A DNA stretch of 64,000 bases from Bacteroidota bacterium (GCA_023417935.1 JAEZDY010000022.1:21531-85530); one strand, 5' to 3'. Positions 37,593-46,103 are shown, counted from the first letter of the stretch. Notes: generated by a model not told the origin, from the sequence alone. Numbers and translations are program-made.

Positions 37593-39770
37593 TTATAAAT
37601 ATCGGATTCCTTTTGACGTGCTGATGCGTTTATCCTTCTCAAAGATTGTAAGTGTGTATACCCCCGGTTTAAGTTGTGAAGTGTCAATAGAATGCATTGT
37701 ATCAGAAATAGTTTTGCTAAGTACTCTGCGTCCTGTAACATCAGTGATTACCAGCATGGAATTTGAACTGAGCGGTTGATTAATGTATATTTCTGTTGTA
37801 AAAGGATTTGGACTGAAAAGCAGGGGAGCACTTGTTATAGGCGGATTTATTTTGGCAGTGCCTACAATTCCTCCGGTTGTTGTGCCAAGAACCACACCAT
37901 TATTTCCAAAAATAAGGCCTGTTTCATTGTTGAAGAAATGTACCCGTGTGAGGCCGGAGGTTGTATATGACTCAATAGGGTTCCATGTTAGTCCGCCATC
38001 AATAGTCTTTAGCAGTATGTTACCTTCAGAATTTTGATTTTTACCAACAACATAGCCATTTAAATTGTCGGGAAACGAAATTGAATTATAATTCATTTGC
38101 GCCGTGCTGGTAATAACCATTGGTTGCCAGGTTAAGCAGGCATCTGTTGATCTGAGAATACCCTGATAACTGCATACAAGAAAGGCTGTATCACCTTCTA
38201 ATAGCAGAAGATCATTGGCGTCTCCAAAGGCACCGACATTAATTTGCTGCCAACTTGTTCCATGGTCAGGTGTTTTGAGTATGCTTGAATTTTGGTAATC
38301 ATATATAGTAACAAATACCATATCAGCTGTCTTGTATTCTATCTCACCATAATTATGTGTTCCAGGACTGATATTCTGCCATGTCAGGCCGCCATCGTAT
38401 GTGCAGATGAGTGTTTCCTCAGCAGCAATCATACCCCGCATCTGGTCATAAAACTTCATGTCGGAAATATCTAAATATTCAATTTCTTCTATTTCTGACA
38501 CTAACTGCCATGAATTGCCACCATCCGTTGTTTTCTCAAAATATGCACCACCTATCATAAATCCATTAAGGCTGTCAAGAAAGTAAACATGTTCACTATT
38601 CGACATCTGGTCCCAGTTTAAACCGCCATTCGTAGTTTTATACAATACCTTGACGGGAACTCCCCCACCGTAACTTTCTGAAAGTAAATAGCCCGTTGTA
38701 TTAGTAACAAACTGCACATCAAGGACATCATTTTGTATTTGCCTTTGATTAATAATGCTCCAGTTATAACCGCCATCAACAGAATTGGAGAGCATTCCGA
38801 TCGTACCACCGGCTATGAGTGAATGGTCGTCAGTATAACAAAGAGCATGATGAGACCAGTGTAAACTCTGTTCTTCCTGTTCTGTCCAGGTTAAACCTCC
38901 ATTATCAGTAAAGGTAATCTTGCAGTGATACATCCATGTATTTGAAACAAAAGCCACATGGTCTGCATCATATGCTGCAAGGCATCCATCATAAGCCGGA
39001 ACCTGAGTATCCATGAGTGATTCTGTCCAGGTCAAACCTCCGTCAGTTGTTTTAAATATATAATGAAACGCATCACTATAATCAAAATAAATAAGTAACA
39101 CAAAACCGGTAGTTTCATTTACAAAAATCAAATCCTGAATATAGCCTTCCGGGAAATTGGAAGGAGCGTCAATAAGAACCCATGTGAGTCCCCGATCAGT
39201 TGTCTTAATTATTTGATTAGAAAAGCCTATTGCATAAGCAGTAGAATCATTTAATACTTTAACGCCCTGAAGATTGACTGTTAATCCGGTTTCCAGTATG
39301 TCCCATGATTCACCTCCGTCAGTAGTCCTGATAATCATACCTTTATCAGCAACAGCTACACCTGTTGAGTTATTAAAGAAAGCAATATCATTAAAGGCAT
39401 CCTGCCCGAATACCGGTTCAGATTCAAACTTCTTAGTCCAGGTATTTCCACTGTTAACTGTTTTAAGGATAGTAAGACCACTGCCCCCGACAAAGCCTGT
39501 TGATTGTTCGGTAAAAACAACACTTTTGCATCTGAATCCTGCCTCCGTTTGTGCAGGATAGAGCATTACATCCCATGTTAACCCGGCATCTGCCGATTTT
39601 ATAATTGTTGAACCGTCACAAACACCAAATACCTGAGAAGTACCGGGTATGCAATATAATTTATTTACAGTGTGTTCCTGGATATCGGGCGATATTCTGG
39701 TCCAGGGTGTTTGAGAGAATGAAAGATTGCACACAAACAACGAAATTAAACTCAACAGGATGTTTTTCAT
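37593..39770 (-). CDS. Secreted YCF48/BNR-repeat beta-propeller protein with type IX sorting domain
   Basis: A 725-residue exported protein (signal peptide ends near LSFSQ). More than ten degenerate units of the form TTDGGxSW / STDACLTW with FxNxxxGxxVG spacing are seen from residue ~45 to 640. These are the BNR/YCF48-type blades of sortilin-like propellers. The type A sorting domain follows (LFSPNPFTTEIYINQPL..DVTGRRVLSKTI). Such proteins are common surface or released proteins in this phylum. Ligand unknown. The start at 39770 follows a 160-bp gap in which no feature was recognised. Confidence 0.87.
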   Translation of the reverse strand: MKNILLSLISLFVCNLSFSQTPWTRISPDIQEHTVNKLYCIPGTSQVFGVCDGSTIIKSADAGLTWDVMLYPAQTEAGFRCKSVVFTEQSTGFVGGSGLTILKTVNSGNTWTKKFESEPVFGQDAFNDIAFFNNSTGVAVADKGMIIRTTDGGESWDILETGLTVNLQGVKVLNDSTAYAIGFSNQIIKTTDRGLTWVLIDAPSNFPEGYIQDLIFVNETTGFVLLIYFDYSDAFHYIFKTTDGGLTWTESLMDTQVPAYDGCLAAYDADHVAFVSNTWMYHCKITFTDNGGLTWTEQEEQSLHWSHHALCYTDDHSLIAGGTIGMLSNSVDGGYNWSIINQRQIQNDVLDVQFVTNTTGYLLSESYGGGVPVKVLYKTTNGGLNWDQMSNSEHVYFLDSLNGFMIGGAYFEKTTDGGNSWQLVSEIEEIEYLDISDMKFYDQMRGMIAAEETLICTYDGGLTWQNISPGTHNYGEIEYKTADMVFVTIYDYQNSSILKTPDHGTSWQQINVGAFGDANDLLLLEGDTAFLVCSYQGILRSTDACLTWQPMVITSTAQMNYNSISFPDNLNGYVVGKNQNSEGNILLKTIDGGLTWNPIESYTTSGLTRVHFFNNETGLIFGNNGVVLGTTTGGIVGTAKINPPITSAPLLFSPNPFTTEIYINQPLSSNSMLVITDVTGRRVLSKTISDTMHSIDTSQLKPGVYTLTIFEKDKRISTSKGIRYL

Positions 39771-39930
39771 TTATTGACTTTTTAGATTAATGGTAGCGCC
39801 TTCTTCATGATTCATGTTATTTATCAGAACCACGAATATATAAAAAATATTAAGACCTATTGATGCGCATCCTGACTTTTCGACCAATCCACGCGCTATA
39901 ACATAGTCCAATGGCCGGCTGGCAATGCTG

Positions 39931-40437
39931 TTATTCCGCCCTTTCAAGGCTGATTTCCTTAAGTAAGTCCTCAAGGTCGAGTGACTTTGTATACATTGTT
40001 AATGAACCGTCGCCGTTCTTTGGCCAGAGATCACTGGGCTTGTCCCAATACAACTCCAAACCGTTACCGTCGGGGTCGTTAAGATATATTGCTTCTGAAA
40101 CCCCATGGTCAGCTGCACCTTTAACCGGATAGTTTGCTTTGTGCAGGCGGTCGAAGATCATCGCAAGGTCTTTTCTGGTAGGGTATATGATCGCAGTATG
40201 GTATAAGCCCACGCCTTCTTCAGTTGCCGGAGGTGAACCTTTGCTGTGCCAGGTATTTAAGCCAATATGATGATGGTATCCACCGGCTGAAACAAATACC
40301 GCCTGACTGCCATACTTCATCGTAACCTGAAAGCCCAGCAGGTCGCGATAGAACCCCAGTGCCCGGTCCAGATCAGCCACTTTTAAATGCACATGCCCTA
40401 TCCTGGTCTGTGCCGGAACAATATAGTTTTCATTCAT
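39931..40437 (-). CDS. VOC-fold (glyoxalase/extradiol dioxygenase-like) protein
   Basis: A 168-residue vicinal-oxygen-chelate protein with two beta-alpha-beta-beta-beta modules. The first has GHVHLKVADLDRALGFYRDLLGF with a metal-site His, and the second has GLYHTAIIYP and YLNDPDGNGLELYWD with a metal-site His and Glu. It resembles the N-terminal half of CatE/YfiE-like catechol 2,3-dioxygenases (about 280 residues), so it is a one-pair version. The reaction is unknown. It lies 29 bp after the 3-hydroxyacyl-CoA dehydrogenase gene on the same strand, so the two are probably cotranscribed. Confidence 0.85.
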   Translation of the reverse strand: MNENYIVPAQTRIGHVHLKVADLDRALGFYRDLLGFQVTMKYGSQAVFVSAGGYHHHIGLNTWHSKGSPPATEEGVGLYHTAIIYPTRKDLAMIFDRLHKANYPVKGAADHGVSEAIYLNDPDGNGLELYWDKPSDLWPKNGDGSLTMYTKSLDLEDLLKEISLERAE

Positions 40438-40466
40438 AATAAAAGGAACAGTTAGAATTTTAACTC

Positions 40467-41360
40467 CTATTTCAGGAAATCAGGATTCTGATAGGCAGGA
40501 TCAGGGTAATCATAGACACCTTTTCCGTTTGCGGTTCCCATTCTTCCTTTATCAAGATATTCTGATTTTATCCATCCGGCAACCCGTGCAGAAATTTCAT
40601 CTCCCTCATCACCCCATCCTTTATACAGATTATAGGGAGTGTTGGGTCCTATGATATCCAGGAATGCGAATGGACCAATCGGAGCTCCTGTTGAGATCAT
40701 CCAGGTCTTATCAACCACTTTGGGATCTGCAACTCCATCAACGGCCAATTGCATCGCAGCCTTCAGGAAAGGAACTAAAAGTGTATTTAATACATAGCCC
40801 GGTTGCTCTTTATGAAGGGGAATCGGAATCATTGCAATGTTCTTTGCAAATTCAATTACTTCATCAAAAACTTCAGGAGAAGTTCGCTCATGTCTCATGA
40901 TTTCGGCAATATTAAGTTTCCAGATCTCATTTGCGAAATGCAGATGTAAATACTTTTCCGGACGGTCAGTTGAATCTACAAGCTGACTGGGTATCATGGT
41001 AGATGAATTGGAAGCGAAAATGGTACTTTCTTTAGCAACTTTTGACAATTTCTTATAGAAGTCCTGCTTGATGTGCAGCAATTCCGGAACCGCCTCAATT
41101 ACCAGATCAGCATTTTCTACAGCTTTTGCCAAATCGGTATGAAGGGAAATGCGATTATAGGCAGCATCAACTTCTTCTTTGGTGCCATAGTTATCTGCCT
41201 GATATCTTTCTTTTAAGACTTCAAATCTCTCTTTAGCCTTCTCTAATGCTTCATTATTAATATCATAAGACGAAACTTCAAATCCTTTAAACGCTGTTTG
41301 AAAAGCGATTTGGCTGCCTAGAACCCCTGTTCCGGCAACAGTTACATTTTGAATTTTCAT
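40467..41360 (-). CDS. 3-hydroxyacyl-CoA dehydrogenase (3-hydroxybutyryl-CoA dehydrogenase type)
   Basis: A 297-residue NAD-dependent enzyme. The Rossmann motif GTGVLGSQIAFQTAFKG lies at residues ~10-26 followed by the adenine-ribose acid in YDIN. The catalytic His region LHLHFANEIWKLNIAEIM and the substrate-side FASNSSTMIPSQL follow, then the helical C-domain (PGYVLNTLLVPFLKAAMQL). It interconverts 3-hydroxyacyl-CoA and 3-ketoacyl-CoA in fatty-acid or butyrate metabolism. The usual AHFFNP is replaced by LHFAN, so specificity may differ from standard Hbd. No other beta-oxidation gene is adjacent. Confidence 0.87.
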   Translation of the reverse strand: MKIQNVTVAGTGVLGSQIAFQTAFKGFEVSSYDINNEALEKAKERFEVLKERYQADNYGTKEEVDAAYNRISLHTDLAKAVENADLVIEAVPELLHIKQDFYKKLSKVAKESTIFASNSSTMIPSQLVDSTDRPEKYLHLHFANEIWKLNIAEIMRHERTSPEVFDEVIEFAKNIAMIPIPLHKEQPGYVLNTLLVPFLKAAMQLAVDGVADPKVVDKTWMISTGAPIGPFAFLDIIGPNTPYNLYKGWGDEGDEISARVAGWIKSEYLDKGRMGTANGKGVYDYPDPAYQNPDFLK

Positions 41361-41479
41361 ATACTCAAGTTTAAATGATGTCCAGCATTAGCTAAACCCT
41401 CGTTTTTAGGCATTCGATTAGCTATATCTAATTACAACACACGGCGAAACGAATAAGTTTTTTGATCAGCATACAGCAT

Positions 41480-41571
41480 TCTCCTTTCAGGGCTTGGAGG
41501 TGTTTGTGTGGTTATCATTCACAGGGTTGCAACCTGTGTTGATTTATATCGCCCTTTCAGGGCTTGTGCTT
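41480..41571. repeat. Intergenic palindromic repeat element (CCTTTCAGGGCTTG pair)
   Basis: In the 306-bp gap between two genes, CCTTTCAGGGCTTG occurs at about 41483 and again at 41553 (with GCCC before it, making the palindrome GCCCTTTCAGGGC). Between them is the near-perfect palindrome CACAGGGTTGCAACCTGTG (41520-41538). This head-to-tail hairpin plus palindrome layout resembles REP/BIME-like elements of Bacteroidota. Only one copy is in the window, so genome-wide repetition is not shown. Confidence 0.6.
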
Positions 41572-41666
41572 TATACCTTAGGAATATACCTGTTGTAATA
41601 TTCACCTGTTCAGGATTCATTTGCAACTCACAAAATTTGCATTAATTTTACCTCAATATTATACCT

Positions 41667-41936
41667 TTGGACATGATTATCACAATTGAGCGAAAAAGAA
41701 GGGAATATAATTTTTTACTTGACAATAGATTAATATATGGTTATGTGCAGATTAATGGTGTTGATTTTCTATACAATGAGAACAAAGTATTAATATGTAA
41801 TTCCGATCTGAATTTGAATATAATATGCTCACTTGTATTTGCATTAGAGTGCAAATTTGAAAATCCAACCGATATCAGACTCAATATAATCTTTGCAGAA
41901 AAACAAGTATTTGATGCAAATTGGCAACCAAAATAA
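41667..41936 (+). CDS. Small hypothetical protein
   Basis: An 89-residue protein with no signal or membrane segment. It reads like a small beta-rich domain (FLLDNRLIYGYVQINGVDFLYNENKVLICNS on separate strands) with a Cys-rich middle. No family was recognised. It is the only frame in a region between the palindromic repeat element and the short ACGCTAA repeats, and a plausible start ATGATTATC sits 3 bp after the chosen one. May be real or a fragment. Confidence 0.4.
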   Translation: MDMIITIERKRREYNFLLDNRLIYGYVQINGVDFLYNENKVLICNSDLNLNIICSLVFALECKFENPTDIRLNIIFAEKQVFDANWQPK

Positions 41937-41972
41937 ATAGTTCCCCTTGAACCCCTTGAACAAAAAACAACA

Positions 41973-41997
41973 ACGCTAAACGCTAAACGCTAAACGC
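41973..41997. repeat. Short 7-bp tandem repeat (ACGCTAA x3)
   Basis: ACGCTAA is repeated three times head to tail from 41973, followed by a degenerate fourth copy (ACGCTTT) that runs into the 3' end of the LOG family gene. Such short-period arrays recur in several gaps of this window. Confidence 0.75.
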
Positions 41998-41999
41998 TT

Positions 42000-42590
42000 T
42001 TACCACCACTTCCCCTCAACCTTCACCGCCTCATAAGTATCAAGCTTGTGTAACAGTGCCTCCGGGTTTTCATCTACTAAGAGGTTGGCGTAGTGCTCGG
42101 GGCGGACGAAGCGCTGGTCGACTGTGTGGCGCAGGAAGGTGACGAGGTGATCGTAGTAGCCGCCGGTGTTTAAAAGGGCTACGGGCTTATTGATGATGTT
42201 GAGCTGGTTCCACGACATTACTTCGAACAGCTCATCCAGCGTGCCGATGCCGCCGGGCATGGCGATGAACGCATCGGAGAGTTCGGCCATCAGTTGTTTG
42301 CGCTGACTCATGGTGTCAACCACGTGGAAGTCCTCGAGGGTGGTGTAGGCTACTTCAAGGTCAATGAGTCCCTGCGGCATTACACCGGCTACCTTGCCGC
42401 CATGCTGCAGCACCTCGTCGGCAATAGCCCGCATCAGTCCTATGTTGCTTCCCCCGTAAACCAGGGTAATGCTGCGCGCTGCCATCAGGCGGCCAAGCTC
42501 TCTCGCTGCTTCAGCGTATTGAACATCAGCTCCGGGCGATGATCCGCAGAATACGCAAATGGTTTTGATTTTATTGTTCAAATTGTTCAA
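42000..42590 (-). CDS. LOG family protein (TIGR00730-like, possible lysine-decarboxylase-fold nucleotide hydrolase)
   Basis: A ~196-residue Rossmann-fold protein. The LOG signatures GGSNIGLMRAIADEVLQHGGKVAGVMP and PGGIGTLDELFEVMSW (PGGxGTxxE) are complete, as is the N-terminal ICVFCGSSPGAD. Plant and bacterial members release cytokinin bases or hydrolyse nucleoside monophosphates. There is no ATG in the frame before ICVFCG. The likely start is a TTG at 42590 (or 42581) inside the GTTCAA tandem repeats, and an in-frame stop lies just upstream. So the N-terminal residues are partly repeat-derived. Composition is more GC-rich than the defence genes downstream. Confidence 0.82.
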   Translation of the reverse strand: MNNLNNKIKTICVFCGSSPGADVQYAEAARELGRLMAARSITLVYGGSNIGLMRAIADEVLQHGGKVAGVMPQGLIDLEVAYTTLEDFHVVDTMSQRKQLMAELSDAFIAMPGGIGTLDELFEVMSWNQLNIINKPVALLNTGGYYDHLVTFLRHTVDQRFVRPEHYANLLVDENPEALLHKLDTYEAVKVEGKWW

Positions 42591-42627
42591 GGTTGTTCAA
42601 GGTTGTTCAAGGTTGTTCAAAAGTTGT
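42571..42627. repeat. GTTCAAGGTT tandem repeat tract overlapping LOG start
   Basis: Units GTTCAAATT, GTTCAAGGTT (x3) and GTTCAAAAGTT repeat at 9-11 bp. The tract fills the 36 bp between the M64 peptidase stop and the LOG gene and supplies the first codons of the latter. The core matches the tracts at 34735 and 35612. Confidence 0.8.
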
Positions 42628-43904
42628 TACTTTAAGTAAGATTCTATCATCCGCGAAAGCGCATCGCGGCATACGGGACAAAAGTTATCGTACGATATGG
42701 ACTTCATGGTGCAATCGTGCGATGGGCGGTACATGCCTTTGGTTAAGTACCCTCCCCCTTCATAGGCGCCGGTTTTAACGGTGTCCTTCAGCTTTTCGGG
42801 TGTGGGTATGGGTGTTGAGGGGTCAACCATGCCCTTCCACTTGGTGTCAAAGTTCACCAGCGTGGTGAGGTTGGGCTCCCACGGCTCCACGCTCAGGTCG
42901 TACATGTCCTCATAGGCTACGGCCGAATCAAAGTACTCATCACCCAGTCCGCCGAAGCTGTGGCCGAACTCGTGTACAAACACGTAATCGGCAAAATCAC
43001 TGTCGCTTGTAAACAGGGCGTAGAAGTTGTAAATGCCGCCCCCGCCATACTGTTTGGAGTTGGCCACCACGCATATCTGGTCGTATGGCACGTTGGCCGC
43101 CACATCGCGCACGCTGCGCATATCACTTGTGGTTAGGTACCTGTCGAGGTCGAACGTGTAAAATGAACTGTTCACAATGGTTTTCTTCCATACCTCCTTG
43201 CCCGGCACATCCACTCCGCTCTCGGCCGACGGCGCTTCAACCCCATACACGTTTATCCTGCCGGCATATTTATCAAAGGGCCTGTTCTTCAGCAGGTATC
43301 CCGTAAGGCGCTCACAGTCTTTGCGGAATTTATCCATCTCACCGGCGGTATAGCCCTCGGGCACGAATACGATATCAAGACTCACGGCCGGTTCACCCGA
43401 CTGCTGCACCACGAACGACGGGTATACATGGCGGCGCTCCTTCTTTATAAAATAGCTTGAAGGGTCAATCTCATAGCTGAACTTCTCCACCCACTGCTGC
43501 TGTTTGGTGCGGTTGTAAAAGGTGATCACCGCGGGCTTTTTGGGATATGGCATCACCACGTTCTCCACAAAGGCACGCGTAACCTTGTCGGCCTCGGGCG
43601 TTGTCTGCCACTCTGAGAAAAGCGACGAGTAGCCTGTTTGCCATATCAGCCTGCCGGTTTTCACATCGGTAAGCGTTACCCTGTAGTTGCCGTAATCAAA
43701 CGGGCTTATCATGTTGGTACGTGAACCGGCATAGTAAGGCTCTTCAATCAAATCGTCAATCGCATACAGGTCAGTTTCGGCAGTGCCGGCATGAATATAG
43801 TCGAGGCGCAGTGCCTTATTATAGAAGAAGTCGCTGTAGCGGACGTCCTGCGCTGCCAGGTTCACTGTCAGTACCAGGGCAAAGAGGATGAGTGTATGTT
43901 TCAT
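42627..43904 (-). CDS. M64 family (IgA peptidase-like) metallopeptidase
   Basis: A 425-residue exported metallopeptidase with a signal peptide (ends around VNLAAQ). An N-terminal beta-rich domain of ~150 residues (TLTDVKTGRLIWQTGYSSLF) precedes the catalytic domain, with the zinc motif HEFGHSFGGLGDEY (HExxH variant HEFGH plus a distal Glu/Asp) near residue 315. The start VSLDIVFVPEGYTAGEMDKF is typical of the family. It probably acts in the periplasm or outside. TATCTTTG and TACATTTG -7-like elements lie just upstream on the minus strand (43925-43940). The gene is notably GC-rich compared with its surroundings. Confidence 0.88.
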   Translation of the reverse strand: MKHTLILFALVLTVNLAAQDVRYSDFFYNKALRLDYIHAGTAETDLYAIDDLIEEPYYAGSRTNMISPFDYGNYRVTLTDVKTGRLIWQTGYSSLFSEWQTTPEADKVTRAFVENVVMPYPKKPAVITFYNRTKQQQWVEKFSYEIDPSSYFIKKERRHVYPSFVVQQSGEPAVSLDIVFVPEGYTAGEMDKFRKDCERLTGYLLKNRPFDKYAGRINVYGVEAPSAESGVDVPGKEVWKKTIVNSSFYTFDLDRYLTTSDMRSVRDVAANVPYDQICVVANSKQYGGGGIYNFYALFTSDSDFADYVFVHEFGHSFGGLGDEYFDSAVAYEDMYDLSVEPWEPNLTTLVNFDTKWKGMVDPSTPIPTPEKLKDTVKTGAYEGGGYLTKGMYRPSHDCTMKSISYDNFCPVCRDALSRMIESYLK

Positions 43905-44055
43905 ACAGTTGAATACTTTAGATGCAAAGATAACAAATGTAAAAAGAAAGAGCCCGCTTCATGGTCGATGAAAGCAGGCCTTTTTTTCCCGAAACTACAG
44001 AGAAAGATTCAGGTAATAAGAAACCCAGCAGGCGTTTTTCCCGCACCGGGTGGGT

Positions 44056-44199
44056 TTATTTCTTATATCTACTTAATTCTCTCTCTTTTCTCTTTGCTTC
44101 TTTAGTTGCTAAGCGTTTTTCCTGGCGCCTCCACTGTTTTTGCAGATAGGCTTCCATGATTGCACGTGTTTCTTCGGTAAGAACGATTTCCCGGTCCAT
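44056..44199 (-). CDS. Small basic protein, paralogue of the 45.3-kb gene
   Basis: A 47-residue, strongly basic helical protein (MDREIVLTEETRAIMEAYLQ, then arginine/lysine-rich to SRYKK). Its first ~30 residues align with the N-terminus of the 117-residue protein at 45286-45639 (VTDETRLIVQAYMDRQAAKR), which supports it as a real gene. A TACATTTG -7 element lies ~25 bp upstream (44223-44230, minus strand), the same octamer as before its paralogue. Function unknown. The charge suggests nucleic-acid or ribosome contact. Confidence 0.55.
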   Translation of the reverse strand: MDREIVLTEETRAIMEAYLQKQWRRQEKRLATKEAKRKERELSRYKK

Positions 44200-44392
44200 A
44201 ATAATTAAGATTTTGTGTGATGCAAATGTAGTGATAATTTAACGTATAAAATAGTTTTGTACGAAATTAACGAAAATTAACAAAAAAATAACGCTGCAAT
44301 TACAAAAAATACTCAGTTTCAAGTAATTATAGATTAACAAAAAATGTATTAAATTTGCCACCATATGAACTCCACAAAAATCAGAAAGCTGT

Positions 44393-44725
44393 ATGAATGA
44401 GCAGGTTACGAAATATATTACCGAATCGCCCCCTGTGCAGCGTGCACTGATGGAGGAGATCAGGGCACTGATTTTCCATCATATTCACGGCGTAAAAGAG
44501 CAAATCAAGTGGGGCCGGCCCGTATATTCAACCACCACCGATTTTGCCTACTTTAAAACCACCAGAACCTACCTTACCCTGGGCTTTTTCAGGTACCATA
44601 AAATCACCACCAATGTGCATTTACTTGAAGGCACCGGCAAGGATATGCGGCATATCAAGCTTAGAAAGACTGAGGATTTAAACAGGGAACTGCTGGTTAT
44701 GTGGTTGAGGGAAGTGGGGGAGTGA
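44393..44725 (+). CDS. DUF1801 (YdhG-like) domain protein
   Basis: A 110-residue cytoplasmic protein of the DUF1801 fold (frataxin/YdhG-like). The family pattern is visible: an N-terminal helix with LMEEIRALI, then EQIKWGRPVYS, then FAYFKTTRTYLTLGFFR and LEGTGKDMRHIKLRK. Its biochemical role is not established. A TAAATTTG -7 element is at 44350-44357, ~36 bp before the start, so it likely has its own promoter. Confidence 0.82.
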   Translation: MNEQVTKYITESPPVQRALMEEIRALIFHHIHGVKEQIKWGRPVYSTTTDFAYFKTTRTYLTLGFFRYHKITTNVHLLEGTGKDMRHIKLRKTEDLNRELLVMWLREVGE

Positions 44726-44757
44726 AATGCTTTTAAACAATCTAATTATACCAAAAT

Positions 44758-45225
44758 TTAATTACTCCTTCTGAATTCCCATGGAGCGATAGGATTGTTA
44801 AACGACCATAACCCTAACTTTCTTTTTTTTGCATTCCACTCAAGTTGAGCCAAGTACTCAGCTTGGTTATACTTCTTATAATGCCATGCCAACCCAGCTT
44901 TAAGAAGTTCTTCATTTACACATATATCGTTCACATAAACAAAAGCCAAAGTACGGCCATAACGATCATTTCCTGATTCAACTACTCTCACTTGTTTGCC
45001 AAAGCATAGGTCAGATGTATATTTTTTAGCTTTAGCACCAAAATCTTGATTGCTTTCAGGACAATCAATACCTTCTAATCTTATTTTAACCTGTTGGTTA
45101 TTGGTATTTAAAACCACTATAGTATCACCGTCAACCACTCTTACAACTTGCCCATGGAATATATTTGTCTGGACAAAGCTGGTGAGAAGAATTATTAAAA
45201 TAAGGTTTAGTATCCTGTTCTTCAT
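44758..45225 (-). CDS. Thermonuclease (SNase) family protein
   Basis: A 155-residue exported nuclease with a signal peptide (LILIILLTSFVQTNIF). SNase motifs are in place: VVDGDTIVV (Ca-binding Asp), VKIRLEGIDCPES (catalytic Arg), FGAKAKKYTSDLCFGKQVRV and RYGRTLAFVYVNDICVNEELLKAGLAWHY (catalytic Arg and conserved Leu/Ala). It degrades DNA and RNA outside the cytoplasm. The length matches the staphylococcal catalytic core. Confidence 0.9.
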   Translation of the reverse strand: MKNRILNLILIILLTSFVQTNIFHGQVVRVVDGDTIVVLNTNNQQVKIRLEGIDCPESNQDFGAKAKKYTSDLCFGKQVRVVESGNDRYGRTLAFVYVNDICVNEELLKAGLAWHYKKYNQAEYLAQLEWNAKKRKLGLWSFNNPIAPWEFRRSN

Positions 45226-45285
45226 TTGCTTTTCTTTAAAAAAAGGACAATATGATCACAAATCCCCCTGTTCACAATTCATCGT

Positions 45286-45639
45286 TTATTGTTTCAGCAT
45301 TTTCTTTAGCGTAAGCAATAAGCTAACCGCAGTTTCAACATATCTTGCAGCTGACAGGACTCGTTTTTCATCCTCCTTGTCAGTCACAATCTCTTGATCA
45401 TTAAACGTTTTATGATCTTTCAAAAGTTGCTCGATCTCCTTCAGTTTATCAATATGTTTCTGATAAGGATGAACCAGTTTTACCGGTTTTTCTTTAACTA
45501 CACGAACCCTTACTTTCTTTGGTTCTTTCCCATATCTAGCATATTTAGCTAAACGCTTAGCAGCCTGTCTATCCATATAAGCCTGGACAATAAGCCTTGT
45601 TTCATCAGTCACATTGATATTCGGTTCATGTTTTTTCAT
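45286..45639 (-). CDS. Basic hypothetical protein (117 residues)
   Basis: The start at 45639 (MKKHEPNINVTDETR) was chosen from paralogy with the 47-residue protein at 44056-44199. The N-terminal third is a helix shared with that paralogue. The middle is Lys/Arg/Val-rich (EPKKVRVRVVKEKPVKLV) and the C-terminal half is helical (AARYVETAVSLLLTLKKML). No domain recognised. A TACATTTG -7 element sits ~30 bp upstream (45667-45674, minus strand). It is divergent from the candidate short transcript at 45.9 kb. Confidence 0.55.
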   Translation of the reverse strand: MKKHEPNINVTDETRLIVQAYMDRQAAKRLAKYARYGKEPKKVRVRVVKEKPVKLVHPYQKHIDKLKEIEQLLKDHKTFNDQEIVTDKEDEKRVLSAARYVETAVSLLLTLKKMLKQ

Positions 45640-45882
45640 TTCAATATATTCGGTTTTTTGGTATCGCAAATGTACAAAAACGGTAATTCTTGGATATATA
45701 TTATGGGCGTTATTTAAGCACCGGGCTTTCAGCTAAATTTTGCCTTTTTGGTGATGATATCCCCATTCCATTGATGGGATTCTACTTCAATCACTATTAA
45801 GGATGTTGTGCTTTATAGTAAGGGACGGAATCAGACACTGCCCTTTCTTTTTATATTGTTTTTAATAGTTCCAAAAACTTTA

Positions 45883-46010
45883 TAAATTTGTAGCGCACAT
45901 AGCAGAATGAGTAGCTTAGGTTTTAGAGGGTGGGTAGGGGTACTCACCCTTTCCTGTAAGATGACTTAAAAGATGTCCACACTGGCAGCCATGCACAGAC
46001 TGCCAGTGTG
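45883..46010 (+). other. Candidate short transcript/peptide region with two hairpins
   Basis: The 464-bp gap from 45640 to 46103 holds no long gene. TAAATTTG at 45883-45890 matches the -7 promoter consensus. Behind it lie a 20-codon frame (45907-45969, MSSLGFRGWVGVLTLS..), a hairpin AGGGTG/CTCACCCT around 45930 and a perfect 11-bp inverted repeat CACACTGGCAG/CTGCCAGTGTG (45978-46010). It could be a small RNA, a short peptide gene, or (read leftward) the terminator of the lysis block. None is proven. Confidence 0.3.
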
Positions 46011-46103
46011 AAGTATATATAGAGTTGCAATTGCAGTTGATATCCCATCAAATGCAGCATTTCTAATCAAGATGTCAAAGAACAATAGTTAAATTTCAAT
46101 CAA

